Assembly (NCBI GenBank): GCA_002419285.1
Contig: DIFU01000099.1
Coordinates: 1 to 38,589, forward strand
Origin: Prolixibacteraceae bacterium UBA5740
Lineage (GTDB): Bacteria > Bacteroidota > Bacteroidia > Bacteroidales > Prolixibacteraceae
Direction of reading: 5' to 3'
Length of the DNA: 38,589 nt
Under the pieces are notes generated by a model that was not told the DNA's origin, did no database searches, and saw only the letters and a list, made by a program, of their open reading frames with translations. The translations under genes were made by a program, and so were the position numbers. This document shows positions 1 to 8,722 of this stretch, one piece after another. Position 1 is the first letter of the stretch; every line of letters starts with the position of its first letter.

Positions 1-62
1 TTTTGGCTGAACCCTGCCAAAGGCAACAGAATAATGGCAATAATGAAAATATTCTTTTTCAT
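1..62 (-). CDS. Exported protein, N-terminal fragment (cut by left edge)
   Basis: Only about 20 codons are inside the window. Read on the minus strand from an ATG at 62-60, they give MKKNIFIIAIILLPLAGFSQ. This is a typical Sec signal peptide: two Lys, a hydrophobic core, and an AGFSQ end matching the common Bacteroidota cleavage region before Gln. The start lies 50 bp downstream of the stop of the Tyr-rich lipoprotein gene on the same strand, so the two are probably cotranscribed. Nothing can be said about the mature protein. Confidence 0.6.
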   Translation of the reverse strand, partial: MKKNIFIIAIILLPLAGFSQ

Positions 63-112
63 GGCTGTCAATAATAATTCGTTATACAATTCTCGTCTAA
101 GCACCTATAAGT

Positions 113-1675
113 TTATCTTCTGCCGCTACTGGATGATGAGCTGCGTGAGGAACCACCACCACTGCTACCACTACCGGTGGAAATGCTTCCACCCGAGGGT
201 GAGCTACTCCGAGAAGGAGTGTACGATGGGGATGAACTGGGCGCAGGTGAAGAGCTTCGTGACGGTGAGGATGCAGGAGCAGAATAGGTACTCCGTGAAC
301 CTGAAGAGGATGCTGGACGGCATGACGGGGTATATGAGCTGTTTCCCGAACTCCTGTTATACGTTGATGTTGAACGGTAAGTATTTGACGTACTGGTTGA
401 ACTTGCCGGACGGCTATAAGTCGTGCCACTGACCTGTGTACTTCTTTCCGTATTGGTTGATGGCCTCGAAGTCCCCTGGACATTGTATGTCTGACGGGTC
501 ACCGGACGCGCCTGGTTATAACTGGGTGTATAGCGATCCTGTGAATTAACAGATGTCGTAGTGGCTGGACGTGTGTAATTGGTCGTTCTTCTTGTGGCAT
601 CCTGTGTGGTGCCCGACTGTCCAGCAGAGCGGATTTCAGGATCACCCTGTGAGGAGCTTGTATTCCTTACGGCCGAGGTACTACCATAGGTTCCTCTTTC
701 TGTATTGTAAATGCCCGATTCCCTTCTCAATTCAGTATGGGTCCTGCTGTTGGTAGTGGTACCCGAAACATTGCGTGAGGGACGTCCTCCGTTATCAACA
801 CCTGAAATGGAAGATCCACGCCGGCCTGAATTATCGACATCGGTACGTCCGGGCTGGGCGCTCTTTAAGGGATCCTGGTTCCTCAATGCGGCAGAGGTTC
901 CACCGGAACGACCTGCGCTGCCTGATCCGTAAAGGGCACTGGTGTTGTAATCACGTCTTTGTCCGTACCGATAATCGTCACGATCGATAAAATAGTTATT
1001 ACCCCAATACCCGCCCCAGTAGGGTGAATTCCAGCTGTAATAGGGATAGCCTCCCCATCCGTAATAGGAATATGGAGAGTACCAGCTTGAGTAGAAGGGA
1101 GAATACCAGCTTGAATAGGGATATCCCCAGCTGTAATAAGGCCAGCCCCAGGAGCTACCCCAGCCAAAGGACCAGGAGGATCCGTAATAAGGATAATAAT
1201 AGGGATCCCATGCATAATAATCGAAATAATAAGGATCGTGGAAATAAGGCCTGTGGAACCTGTGAATACGATAACTGAAGTCAAGATCATCACCTTCAAA
1301 GTAATTGTTGATGACATATTTCACTTCATTTTCATCGTAATAGACGGTGGTATCGCTTGCGGCAAGCTCCATCTGTTCCATGTTGTATCGCTGGGCATCG
1401 GCATAGCTGCCAGCATCCCGACCATCAAAAATATAGTTATCCATGGTCTTGGATCCTTCGTCATTGTTCCTGATTTCGCTTATGATGATTCGCTCATTGG
1501 ATTCTTGCTGAACCTTTGAGCTTTCGTAGGTATTATTGGCCATCACCACAGGAGGCGGAACATCACCGGGAGAGAAATAGACATCATCGACCCAGGATGT
1601 AGATAATTGGGATCCAGTGGTACAAGCCCCTAAAATAAGGGCCAAAACCGGAATTATGATCATTTTACTTTTCAT
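113..1675 (-). CDS. Tyr/Trp-rich low-complexity lipoprotein
   Basis: The chosen ATG (1675) gives 520 residues. It is preceded by a strong AAGGAGG ribosome binding site and starts a lipoprotein signal peptide (MKSKMIIIPVLALILGAC, with lipobox LGAC). An open extension 21 codons upstream lacks this fit. After a charged N-terminal part (about residues 20-145) comes a roughly 80-residue stretch packed with Tyr, Trp, Ser, Gly and Pro (repeats like SSWYSPFYSSWYSPYSYYGW). The C-terminal half is Ser/Thr/Arg/Gly-rich and ends in a poly-Ser tract and GRR. The protein is probably anchored in the outer membrane or facing the periplasm. Similar aromatic-rich lipoproteins are common, uncharacterised Bacteroidota proteins. 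I recognise no catalytic domain. Its low complexity produces several spurious open frames on the other strand. It diverges from proS (99 bp) and precedes the exported protein at the left edge. Confidence 0.8.
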   Translation of the reverse strand: MKSKMIIIPVLALILGACTTGSQLSTSWVDDVYFSPGDVPPPVVMANNTYESSKVQQESNERIIISEIRNNDEGSKTMDNYIFDGRDAGSYADAQRYNMEQMELAASDTTVYYDENEVKYVINNYFEGDDLDFSYRIHRFHRPYFHDPYYFDYYAWDPYYYPYYGSSWSFGWGSSWGWPYYSWGYPYSSWYSPFYSSWYSPYSYYGWGGYPYYSWNSPYWGGYWGNNYFIDRDDYRYGQRRDYNTSALYGSGSAGRSGGTSAALRNQDPLKSAQPGRTDVDNSGRRGSSISGVDNGGRPSRNVSGTTTNSRTHTELRRESGIYNTERGTYGSTSAVRNTSSSQGDPEIRSAGQSGTTQDATRRTTNYTRPATTTSVNSQDRYTPSYNQARPVTRQTYNVQGTSRPSTNTERSTQVSGTTYSRPASSTSTSNTYRSTSTYNRSSGNSSYTPSCRPASSSGSRSTYSAPASSPSRSSSPAPSSSPSYTPSRSSSPSGGSISTGSGSSGGGSSRSSSSSSGRR

Positions 1676-1774
1676 GACAGGTCCTCCTTCTCTACTTTTT
1701 ATCAATTTAATTTGCTTATTTTGCAACATAAAATACACGTAAAAAGAAGCAAATTTTATACCAAAGATAGAAAA

Positions 1775-3250
1775 ATGGCAAAAGAATTGACCTCAAGGAG
1801 CGAAAATTACTCACAATGGTATCTCGACCTGGTTAATAAAGCTGATTTGGCCGAAAATTCAGCTGTACGCGGATGCATGGTGATCAAGCCATACGGATAT
1901 GCGATCTGGGAGAAAATGCAGGCTCAACTCGACAAGATGTTCAAGGAAACAGGGCACGTGAATGCCTATTTCCCGCTGTTTATCCCTAAATCCTTCTTTA
2001 GCAAGGAGGCGGACCATGTTGAAGGGTTTGCCAAAGAATGTGCCGTAGTAACCCATTACCGCCTCAAGAATGATCCCGACGGCAACGGTGTGGTTGTTGA
2101 CCCGGATGCCAAACTGGAAGAAGAACTGATCATCAGGCCGACATCCGAAACCATCATCTGGAATACCTATCGCAACTGGATCCAGTCGCACCGCGATCTA
2201 CCTTTATTGATTAACCAGTGGGCCAACGTGGTTCGCTGGGAAATGCGCACACGCCTGTTCCTGCGCACTGCCGAATTCCTGTGGCAGGAAGGTCATACCG
2301 CCCATGCCACCAAACAGGAAGCCATTGATGAGACGGTAAAAATCATCAATTTGTACGCCGACTTCGCTGAAAACTTCATGGCAATGCCTGTAATCAAAGG
2401 GGTCAAATCTGAAAACGAGCGGTTTGCGGGAGCCCTGGATACCTATACCATCGAAGCGTTGATGCAGGATGGTAAAGCCTTGCAAAGCGGCACCTCCCAC
2501 TTCCTCGGACAGAACTTTGCCAAAGCCTTTGATGTAATGTTCACTAACAAGGAAGGGGACCAGGAATATGTATGGGCTTCTTCATGGGGCGTTTCCACCC
2601 GATTGATGGGAGCCCTGATCATGGCCCATTCCGATGATAACGGTCTGGTATTGCCTCCTAAGCTGGCACCCCTGCAGGTGGTGATCGTTCCAATCTATAA
2701 GAAAGCGGAAGAACTGGCGGCCATCTCAGAAAAGATTGACGAAATCATCCCCAAACTGAAGGCCCGGGGAATTACCGTCAAATATGACGATAACGACAAC
2801 AAGAAACCAGGCTGGAAATTTGCCGAATACGAACTCAAGGGTGTACCCGTCAGACTTGCCATGGGACCGCGTGACCTTGCCAATGGCACCGTGGAAGTCG
2901 CCCGAAGAGATACCCTTGAAAAACAGGTGATGCCCATAGAGAATATCGACGGGCAGATTGAAAAACTCCTGGAAGAGATTCAGGAAAACATCTATCGCAA
3001 AGCATTGAACTTTAGGAATGAGAATATCCGCAATGCTGATAACTGGGATGAATTCAAACAACTGATCGAAGAAAAAGGTGGATTTGTGTCTGCTCATTGG
3101 GATGGAACCAAAGAAACCGAACAAATCATCAAGACAGAAACCAAGGCTACGATCCGATGCATTCCTCTCGACAGCCAGCCTGAAGCCGGAAAATGTATCC
3201 TCACCGGCAAGCCATCAGAGCGAAGGGTTCTGTTTGCCATCGCTTATTAG
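1775..3250 (+). CDS. proS: Prolyl-tRNA synthetase (archaeal/eukaryotic type)
   Basis: This class II aminoacyl-tRNA synthetase attaches proline to tRNA-Pro in the cytoplasm. The protein has 491 residues, the usual size of the short archaeal/eukaryotic-type ProRS. It lacks the roughly 180-residue editing insertion of the long bacterial form. Class II motif 2 is visible as VVRWEMRTR followed by FLRTAEFLWQEGHTAH. Motif 3 lies in the stretch around WASSWGVSTRLMGALIMAHS. The C-terminal part has the anticodon-binding fold, then a domain with two late Cys (IRCIPLD, GKCILTG). It ends in Tyr (FAIAY), as this subtype typically does. The ATG at 1775 was chosen because MAKELTSRSENYSQWY is the family N-terminus; the 21 upstream in-frame codons overlap the divergent promoter region. 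A strong terminator follows. Confidence 0.97.
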   Translation: MAKELTSRSENYSQWYLDLVNKADLAENSAVRGCMVIKPYGYAIWEKMQAQLDKMFKETGHVNAYFPLFIPKSFFSKEADHVEGFAKECAVVTHYRLKNDPDGNGVVVDPDAKLEEELIIRPTSETIIWNTYRNWIQSHRDLPLLINQWANVVRWEMRTRLFLRTAEFLWQEGHTAHATKQEAIDETVKIINLYADFAENFMAMPVIKGVKSENERFAGALDTYTIEALMQDGKALQSGTSHFLGQNFAKAFDVMFTNKEGDQEYVWASSWGVSTRLMGALIMAHSDDNGLVLPPKLAPLQVVIVPIYKKAEELAAISEKIDEIIPKLKARGITVKYDDNDNKKPGWKFAEYELKGVPVRLAMGPRDLANGTVEVARRDTLEKQVMPIENIDGQIEKLLEEIQENIYRKALNFRNENIRNADNWDEFKQLIEEKGGFVSAHWDGTKETEQIIKTETKATIRCIPLDSQPEAGKCILTGKPSERRVLFAIAY

Positions 3251-3270
3251 AAATTAAGGGTTATCCATAA

Positions 3271-3312
3271 TAGAAACCTGTATCGGTAAATCCGGTACAG
3301 GTTTCTATTTTT
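3271..3312 (+). terminator. Rho-independent terminator after proS
   Basis: A 16-bp inverted repeat (TAGAAACCTGTATCGG / CCGGTACAGGTTTCTA, one wobble) encloses the loop TAAAT and is followed by TTTTT. It begins 20 bp after the proS stop and separates proS from the next plus-strand gene. Confidence 0.9.
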
Positions 3313-3415
3313 CACCCGATGCATATCTGAAATTCAGATCCGGCGTTCTCGGGTAACGTCAAAAAATCTTACATTCGTGGCTATTAAAGTATAAACCCAA
3401 AAACGAAAGGGCCTG

Positions 3416-4102
3416 ATGAATCAAAAGGAATACCGCGCCTCCTTCCTCGATGCGCATACCATTAAGACGAATGTGAAGGATAAAGTCTTTCAGAACACCT
3501 CTGAAACTTTCCTGATACTGAAAAAAGTCCTGCAACAACTGGAAAAAGACTATATCCATGCCTTGAAGGGGCATGTCTCCGACAAGAGTCTTCCACATTA
3601 CCAGGAAAGAGGACCTTTTGAAATGGAATTCCGGATCGGCGAAGATCTTCTGGTATTCAGCATGCATTCGAACGTTTTCGAATTCGACAACAAGCATCCG
3701 GTAAACCAGACACCCTACGTACTGGAAGACCCATTGAGAAGTTATTGCGGGATGATCATGATCTATAACTTTCTGGCTGACTCCTTCAAATATGGACGTG
3801 TTAACGACCTGGGATATCTGATTGCACGAATATTTATCAATCGCGAAAAACACTTTTTCGTGGAAGGGAAAAGACAGGCGGGTGAATTGGTTAAAGATTT
3901 TGCCGTTGACACCATATCCCCCGGAATTCTTCGTGAAATCGTGGAAACCGCGATAGAATATGCCATTTCATTCGATTTATTGGTTCCACCCTATGAACAA
4001 GTCAAGATTGCCACAGTCGACCAGATGCAGGAAAAGATCAGCCATTCGCGCATGACCACAGGTAAGCGATTGGGATTCACCTTCCGTACTGATGATGTCT
4101 GA
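3416..4102 (+). CDS. Unrecognised conserved-looking cytoplasmic protein
   Basis: I do not recognise this 228-residue protein. It has no signal peptide or membrane segment, normal codon use, and a mixed alpha/beta look. The start ATG follows a GAAAGGG ribosome-binding-like sequence. Notable stretches are GPFEMEFRIGEDLLVFSMHS (residues about 66-85) and YCGMIMIYNFLADSFKYGR, neither matching a catalytic signature I know. It follows the proS terminator; a weak -7-like TACATTCG at 3370-3377 could start its own transcript. pepT follows after 51 bp and tilS overlaps pepT, so the three may form a transcription unit. That hints at a housekeeping role, but this is inference only. Confidence 0.75.
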   Translation: MNQKEYRASFLDAHTIKTNVKDKVFQNTSETFLILKKVLQQLEKDYIHALKGHVSDKSLPHYQERGPFEMEFRIGEDLLVFSMHSNVFEFDNKHPVNQTPYVLEDPLRSYCGMIMIYNFLADSFKYGRVNDLGYLIARIFINREKHFFVEGKRQAGELVKDFAVDTISPGILREIVETAIEYAISFDLLVPPYEQVKIATVDQMQEKISHSRMTTGKRLGFTFRTDDV

Positions 4103-4153
4103 CGCAAACATTCTTTCGATCGGAAAAATTAAAAAACATTTAAAACTGAAATT

Positions 4154-5392
4154 ATGGAAAATCTGGTCACCAGATTCATTGAATATACCAGGACTTATAC
4201 CACCTCGGATCCTAAAAGCGAATCGTTTCCAAGTACCAGCCGGCAACTCTCTTTTGCGGCGACACTTGCTGCTGAACTAAAATCGATTGGTCTTTCAGAT
4301 GTGGAAGTGGATGAATATGGCTATGTGATGGCCACCTTGCCAGCCAATGTCTCCGGAAAGCTCCCTGTTGTGGGATTCATCGCCCACATGGACACCAGTC
4401 CTGACTTTTCGGGCGAGAACGTAAAGCCGCAAATCATCAAAAAATACGATGGCGGTACATTGGTATTAAACAAGGATAAAAACATCGTGCTGGATCCGGT
4501 TGAATTTCCGGAACTCACCAACTGTATTGGTCTCGACCTTATTACGAGCGATGGGACAACCCTTCTTGGTGCAGACGACAAAGCCGGCATAGCCGAGATT
4601 ATCACGGCCATGGAAATCATGATCCGTAAACCGGAGATCAAACATGGCAAAATCAGGATTTGCTTTACACCCGATGAAGAGATCGGCCATGGGGCTGACC
4701 ATTTTGATGTGGGGAAATTCGGAGCCGACTTTGCCTATACCCTCGACGGCAGCGAATTGGGAGAACTGGAATTCGAAAATTTCAATGCTGCCCATGCCGT
4801 GATTGAAATCCAGGGAAAGAGTGTCCATCCCGGCACGGCAAAGAACAAGATGATCAATGCCCTCATCGTGGCGAACCGGATCATATCCATGTTGCCTGCT
4901 TCCCAGCGACCCGAACACACCGAGGGTTATGAGGGATTCTTCCACCTGGTGTCCTTGTCGGGCAATGTATCAAATGCCACTTTGGAGTTGATTATCAGGG
5001 ATCATGACCAGGAAAAATTCGAGCAAAAGAAATCCTTGATGACCGATGTGGTCAGGATGCTGAACTCCGAATACGGAAATAAGGTGATCCGGCTCGGGAT
5101 GAATGACCAATACTATAACATGCGCCAAAAAATTGAGCCGGTAATGTATGTTGTGGACCTTGCGCGAAATGCAATGCTCCAGGCTGGAATCGAACCCAAA
5201 GTAAAAGCCATAAGAGGTGGAACTGACGGAGCCCGGCTTTCATACATGGGACTCCCCTGCCCCAACATTTTTGCCGGTGGCATGAATTTTCACGGACCTT
5301 ATGAGTTTGTTCCCATTCAGTATATGGAAAAAGCTGTGGAGGTCATTCTTAATATCAGTCAAATGATTCCGGGGATGCAGACAAAAAAATGA
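4154..5392 (+). CDS. pepT: Peptidase T (tripeptide aminopeptidase, M20B)
   Basis: This zinc aminopeptidase removes the N-terminal residue from tripeptides in the cytoplasm. The protein has 412 residues, like E. coli PepT at about 408. The metal site is intact: H78 and D80 in AHMDTSPD, D141 in LLGADDKAGIAEI, the catalytic/bridging Glu pair E175-E176 in FTPDEEIGHG, D198 in YTLDGS, and a late His in GGMNFHGPYEF. The lid/dimerisation region contains GKSVHPGTAKNKMINA, typical of M20B. The start sits after an AT-rich leader with no clear ribosome binding site. Its TGA stop overlaps the tilS ATG in the arrangement ATGA, suggesting translational coupling. Confidence 0.96.
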   Translation: MENLVTRFIEYTRTYTTSDPKSESFPSTSRQLSFAATLAAELKSIGLSDVEVDEYGYVMATLPANVSGKLPVVGFIAHMDTSPDFSGENVKPQIIKKYDGGTLVLNKDKNIVLDPVEFPELTNCIGLDLITSDGTTLLGADDKAGIAEIITAMEIMIRKPEIKHGKIRICFTPDEEIGHGADHFDVGKFGADFAYTLDGSELGELEFENFNAAHAVIEIQGKSVHPGTAKNKMINALIVANRIISMLPASQRPEHTEGYEGFFHLVSLSGNVSNATLELIIRDHDQEKFEQKKSLMTDVVRMLNSEYGNKVIRLGMNDQYYNMRQKIEPVMYVVDLARNAMLQAGIEPKVKAIRGGTDGARLSYMGLPCPNIFAGGMNFHGPYEFVPIQYMEKAVEVILNISQMIPGMQTKK

Positions 5393-6711
5393 TCAACCGA
5401 TTTAACCTATATTATTCAGAAAACCAGTTATTCCAGCACTCCGACAAGATTTTACTGGCTATAAGCGGTGGTATCGACTCTATGGTACTGTGGCGATTGT
5501 TCGAAGAGGCAGGACTGAACTATGCCGTGGCACACTGCAATTTTCATCTCAGGGGCGATGACTCCAACCAGGATGAAGTCTTTGTAAAAGAAACGGCAAA
5601 CTATTTGGGAGTAAAGATATATACAACGCACTTCGACACACAGGAATATGCCTCAGCAGCTGGCATTTCGATCGAAATGGCGGCCAGGCAACTGCGCTAT
5701 GATTGGTTTGAAGAGATCAGAAGAGAGGGGAATTTCAGGTGGATCGCCACTGCCCACCACCTCGATGATATGTTGGAAACATTCTTTATCAACCTCGTTC
5801 GCAAGACTGGCATCCGTGGACTGACAGGAATAAAGCCCAAATCGGGCTATTTGGTGAGACCGTTGTTATTTACCAGTCGGAGCGAGATCGAAGCGTACGC
5901 GCGATCGAAAGAAATTGAATTCCGAACCGATATCACCAACGAGGATGTCGTCTATCAACGAAATTTTATCCGTCACCGGATCATTCCTGAACTGGAAAAG
6001 CTCAATCCTGCATTCAGGAACAATTTGGCGGAAACCATGGAAAACCTTCGACAGGCAGAGGAATTCAATGATTATGAAACCGCACGTCAAATCAGGAAAA
6101 TCAGTTCGCCCCAGAATCCTGACGAAATCACCATCTCCTCGCTGGTAAAGCAGGCTTTCCCTGACCAGTTGCTGTTTGCATGGATGACCCGTTATGGATT
6201 CAACCCCTCCATCATTAAGGAAGTTTATTCCCATCTCGAGGGAGAACCCGGCAGGCAATTCTTTTCAAAATCCCACCGACTGGTCACCGATCGGGACAAA
6301 CTGATTGTAACCCCAATCCCTGAAAGCAGTGAAGAAATCTTTTACCTCGAAAATTCAGACACATGGCTGGGCCACCCCATTCAAATGACCATAACAAGGC
6401 ATGCAGCCTCCGAATTCAGGATTATCTCAGATCCACGGACTGCCTGTTTGGATGGAGATAAGCTGGAATATCCGCTTATACTTCGGAAGTGGTCGCCGGG
6501 AGAGTATTTTCAGCCTTTGGGAATGCACGGGTTCAAAAAAATCAGCGACTTCTTTATTGACCAAAAGCTGTCCATTCCGGAAAAGGAAAACACCTGGATA
6601 CTATACAGTGGAGGAAAGGTAGTCTGGATTGTCGGTCATCGGATCGACAACCGTTTCAAGATTACGAAAGAGACAAAAATGGTGGTTCAGCTGACCTTAG
6701 ACACTCAGTGA
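5389..6711 (+). CDS. tilS: tRNA(Ile)-lysidine synthase
   Basis: TilS ligates lysine to C34 of tRNA-Ile(CAU), converting it to lysidine so that the tRNA reads AUA and accepts isoleucine; it is normally essential. The 440-residue protein has the N-type ATP pyrophosphatase P-loop SGGIDS at residues 26-31, followed by AHCNFHLRGDDS and TAHHLDDMLETFFINL, typical of the catalytic domain. The C-terminal substrate-binding domain is recognisable by LRKWSPGEYFQPLGMHGFKK and SDFFIDQKLSIPEK. The gene is coupled to pepT by a 4-bp overlap. Its last 15 bp are shared with the convergent alpha/beta hydrolase gene. Confidence 0.96.
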   Translation: MINRFNLYYSENQLFQHSDKILLAISGGIDSMVLWRLFEEAGLNYAVAHCNFHLRGDDSNQDEVFVKETANYLGVKIYTTHFDTQEYASAAGISIEMAARQLRYDWFEEIRREGNFRWIATAHHLDDMLETFFINLVRKTGIRGLTGIKPKSGYLVRPLLFTSRSEIEAYARSKEIEFRTDITNEDVVYQRNFIRHRIIPELEKLNPAFRNNLAETMENLRQAEEFNDYETARQIRKISSPQNPDEITISSLVKQAFPDQLLFAWMTRYGFNPSIIKEVYSHLEGEPGRQFFSKSHRLVTDRDKLIVTPIPESSEEIFYLENSDTWLGHPIQMTITRHAASEFRIISDPRTACLDGDKLEYPLILRKWSPGEYFQPLGMHGFKKISDFFIDQKLSIPEKENTWILYSGGKVVWIVGHRIDNRFKITKETKMVVQLTLDTQ

Positions 6712-7530
6712 CAGCATCGACTGAGGTACAGCTTCGTTTTCAGTTTTCTTCCTTGACTGGTCCTTGATAAACAGGATAGATAACTGGTTGAAAACATCAG
6801 GCTGGTCGAGATTGCAGCAATGTCCGCTGTTTCGGATGATCTCAAGTTTTGAGTTAATGTGCCTGCGAGCCAAATCCATCACCATGGGAAGAAACATGTG
6901 GTCACGTTCACCCATCAGGTATAAAACCGGGGCAGAAGCTTCGCGATGGATGAAATCATTAAGCTGATCCTTGATCTCGTGCGACATCTTAAGCCATTTT
7001 CCAAATTCGGCCTTGCCAAGCTTGATCGCTTCCTGCACGAACAATTTTCGGGCCTGGGCACTTCTTTTTGATGGCATCAGGATCAGCGCATTCAATCTGT
7101 AAAGCCACATATAGGGAAGTATGGTATTGAGCAGGCGGGCTGTATTGACTAAAACATTGATCTTCTTGTTAAACTGCACAACCGCACCACCAAGGATTAT
7201 CGATTCGGCACGTCCCGGGACCAGCTTGTCAATTGCCCTGATGACGATTGAGCCCAATGAGATACCTACAAAGTGCGCCTTCTTAATACCAACATGATCC
7301 ATAATGTAGATGACATCCCTGGCTATGTCGTCAAAACGATACTGATCGGCAGATGTAATGTTCTTCATTTTTGATTTTCCATGACCTCGCAAATCAATCA
7401 GCAAAACATTAAAATGCTTTTTAAAATCCCTGAGCTGGCGGAACCAGACCACGTTACTGCCACCCGCACCATGGATAAACACCACCCAGGTGGATGAATC
7501 GGTATGGATAAATGCCTTGTGATAAATCAT
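6697..7530 (-). CDS. Alpha/beta-fold hydrolase
   Basis: A 277-residue serine hydrolase of the alpha/beta fold with no signal peptide, so cytoplasmic. The oxyanion-loop region is VVFIHGAGGSN (residues 17-25). The nucleophile elbow is GISLGS with Ser91. The probable acid is Asp210 in GERDHMF and the catalytic His is His237 in NSGHCCNLDQP. LIDLRGHGKS is the usual strand before the elbow. A cap-like stretch (about residues 125-195) separates the core halves. The substrate cannot be read from the sequence; esterases, haloperoxidase-like enzymes and C-C hydrolases share this layout. The gene is monocistronic, convergent with tilS, and overlaps its 3' end by 15 bp. Confidence 0.88.
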   Translation of the reverse strand: MIYHKAFIHTDSSTWVVFIHGAGGSNVVWFRQLRDFKKHFNVLLIDLRGHGKSKMKNITSADQYRFDDIARDVIYIMDHVGIKKAHFVGISLGSIVIRAIDKLVPGRAESIILGGAVVQFNKKINVLVNTARLLNTILPYMWLYRLNALILMPSKRSAQARKLFVQEAIKLGKAEFGKWLKMSHEIKDQLNDFIHREASAPVLYLMGERDHMFLPMVMDLARRHINSKLEIIRNSGHCCNLDQPDVFNQLSILFIKDQSRKKTENEAVPQSMLSLSV

Positions 7531-7695
7531 AAAACTTAAAATATCAAATTCCGGACCAAAATGCCGGTGACTAAAGAAACAAAAAAATCCGGTATTGGGT
7601 TCAGACTAGTGCATTCCCCATTATGAATTTCATATTGGAGAGGTCATTTCTTAAAATCTTCGAACCAAATGGTCAAGGGCTACATATTTATCCAG

Positions 7696-7748
7696 TTTAT
7701 CAGGAAGCCGGATCATATTTAGGGGGGATGGGCCGGGCTTCCTGATCC
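7696..7748. other. Imperfect hairpin in a 303-bp intergenic region
   Basis: The region 7531-7833 separates the divergent hydrolase and Nif3-like genes and holds no convincing gene. Within it, ATCAGGAAGCCGG (7699-7711) can pair with CCGGGCTTCCTGAT (7733-7746), with one bulged base and a 21-nt loop containing six G. No T-run follows on either strand, so it does not look like a terminator. It could be a leader structure or a degenerate intergenic repeat. Only the pairing is seen directly. Confidence 0.4.
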
Positions 7749-7833
7749 ATAACCTTGTCACATATTTTTAATCTCCATACTTCATGATCGAAAGAAATGC
7801 CCTATTTTTAGCCCTTTCAAAATCATCAATCCT

Positions 7834-8691
7834 ATGAAAACTAAAATCATGCTGACCATACTTCTGGCTGGCCTATCGTTCCAGATGATGGCACAAACCA
7901 ATGATCATACGGCCAATCAGGTTATCGATAAAATAAAGAAAGCGGTGACCTGTCCGTGGCTAACGGAAACAGTTGACACATTTAAAGCCGGCAACCCGGA
8001 CGATAAAGTCACGGGGGTAGCGGTTTGCATGTTTGCCGACATGGAGACCCTGAAGGAAGCGGTGAATCAGAATTGCAATCTCATCGTCACCCACGAACCC
8101 GTATTCTATAGTCATTTGGATGCAACCGATCCCATAAAGAATGATCCTGTTTTTGCAGAAAAAATGCGTTTCATCGAAAAACACAAATTAATCATTTGGA
8201 GATTCCACGACCATTGGCACATGACATCACCTGATGGAATTTCTGTGGGAATGATCCGCAAACTGGGTTGGGAAAAGCACAGGACCACACCAAACCGACA
8301 ATTATTCATCCTGCCGGAGACCAGTCTGAAGGACCTTGCAAGCCAGTTGCAGGAACTTTTTAAAACCAATACACTCCGGATAATTGGTGATCCCGAAATG
8401 AAATTCAGCAGGGTTGCCTTTAGTGCAGGTGCTCCCGGAGGAAGCCGGCAAATCGCGACATTGGGACAATCCGATGTTGAGGTGTTGGTGGCAGGGGAAG
8501 CCAGCGAGTGGGAAACTTATATGTATGCCAACGATGCCCGCCAGCAAGACAAAAAGAAAGCCGTCATTTTTCTTGGACATATAGCTTCCGAAGAAGCCGG
8601 AATGGAATATTGTGCCGAATGGCTCTCAGATATCATCCCATCAGTTCCTGTTGCTTTTATCGGCAACAAGGAGGTATTCTGGATTCCATAA
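7834..8691 (+). CDS. Exported Nif3-like (DUF34) metal-binding protein
   Basis: This 285-residue protein begins with a clear signal peptide (MKTKIMLTILLAGLSFQMMA, then Q), so it should be periplasmic. Ordinary Nif3/YbgI proteins are cytoplasmic. The mature part matches the Nif3/DUF34 fold with a divergent metal site. The usual HHP motif is replaced by THEPVFYSH (H87, E88). FHDHWHM (residues 124-129) sits where the next metal ligands are expected. The C-terminal signature appears as GHIASEEAG (His and Glu near 248 and 252). DUF34 members bind two metal ions in a hexameric toroid; a general enzymatic role is not established, and the label 'GTP cyclohydrolase I type 2' is not reliable. A GntP permease gene follows after 31 bp in an apparent operon. 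Confidence 0.85.
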   Translation: MKTKIMLTILLAGLSFQMMAQTNDHTANQVIDKIKKAVTCPWLTETVDTFKAGNPDDKVTGVAVCMFADMETLKEAVNQNCNLIVTHEPVFYSHLDATDPIKNDPVFAEKMRFIEKHKLIIWRFHDHWHMTSPDGISVGMIRKLGWEKHRTTPNRQLFILPETSLKDLASQLQELFKTNTLRIIGDPEMKFSRVAFSAGAPGGSRQIATLGQSDVEVLVAGEASEWETYMYANDARQQDKKKAVIFLGHIASEEAGMEYCAEWLSDIIPSVPVAFIGNKEVFWIP

Positions 8692-8722
8692 CAGTTCAAA
8701 TAGATAATCACCGTAAGACGAA

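Noticed and set aside
34..1519. Several long open frames opposite the Tyr-rich lipoprotein gene (both strands)
   Set aside because: They are by-products of its Ser/Tyr/Gly-rich low-complexity codons. They lack signal sequences, ribosome binding sites or family motifs, while the lipoprotein frame has a lipobox and a strong AAGGAGG.
3325..3339. Palindrome ATCTGAA-A-TTCAGAT upstream of the unrecognised gene
   Set aside because: A perfect 7-bp repeat of this kind is expected by chance a few times in a window this size. It is not placed on a clear promoter, and no second copy was noticed.
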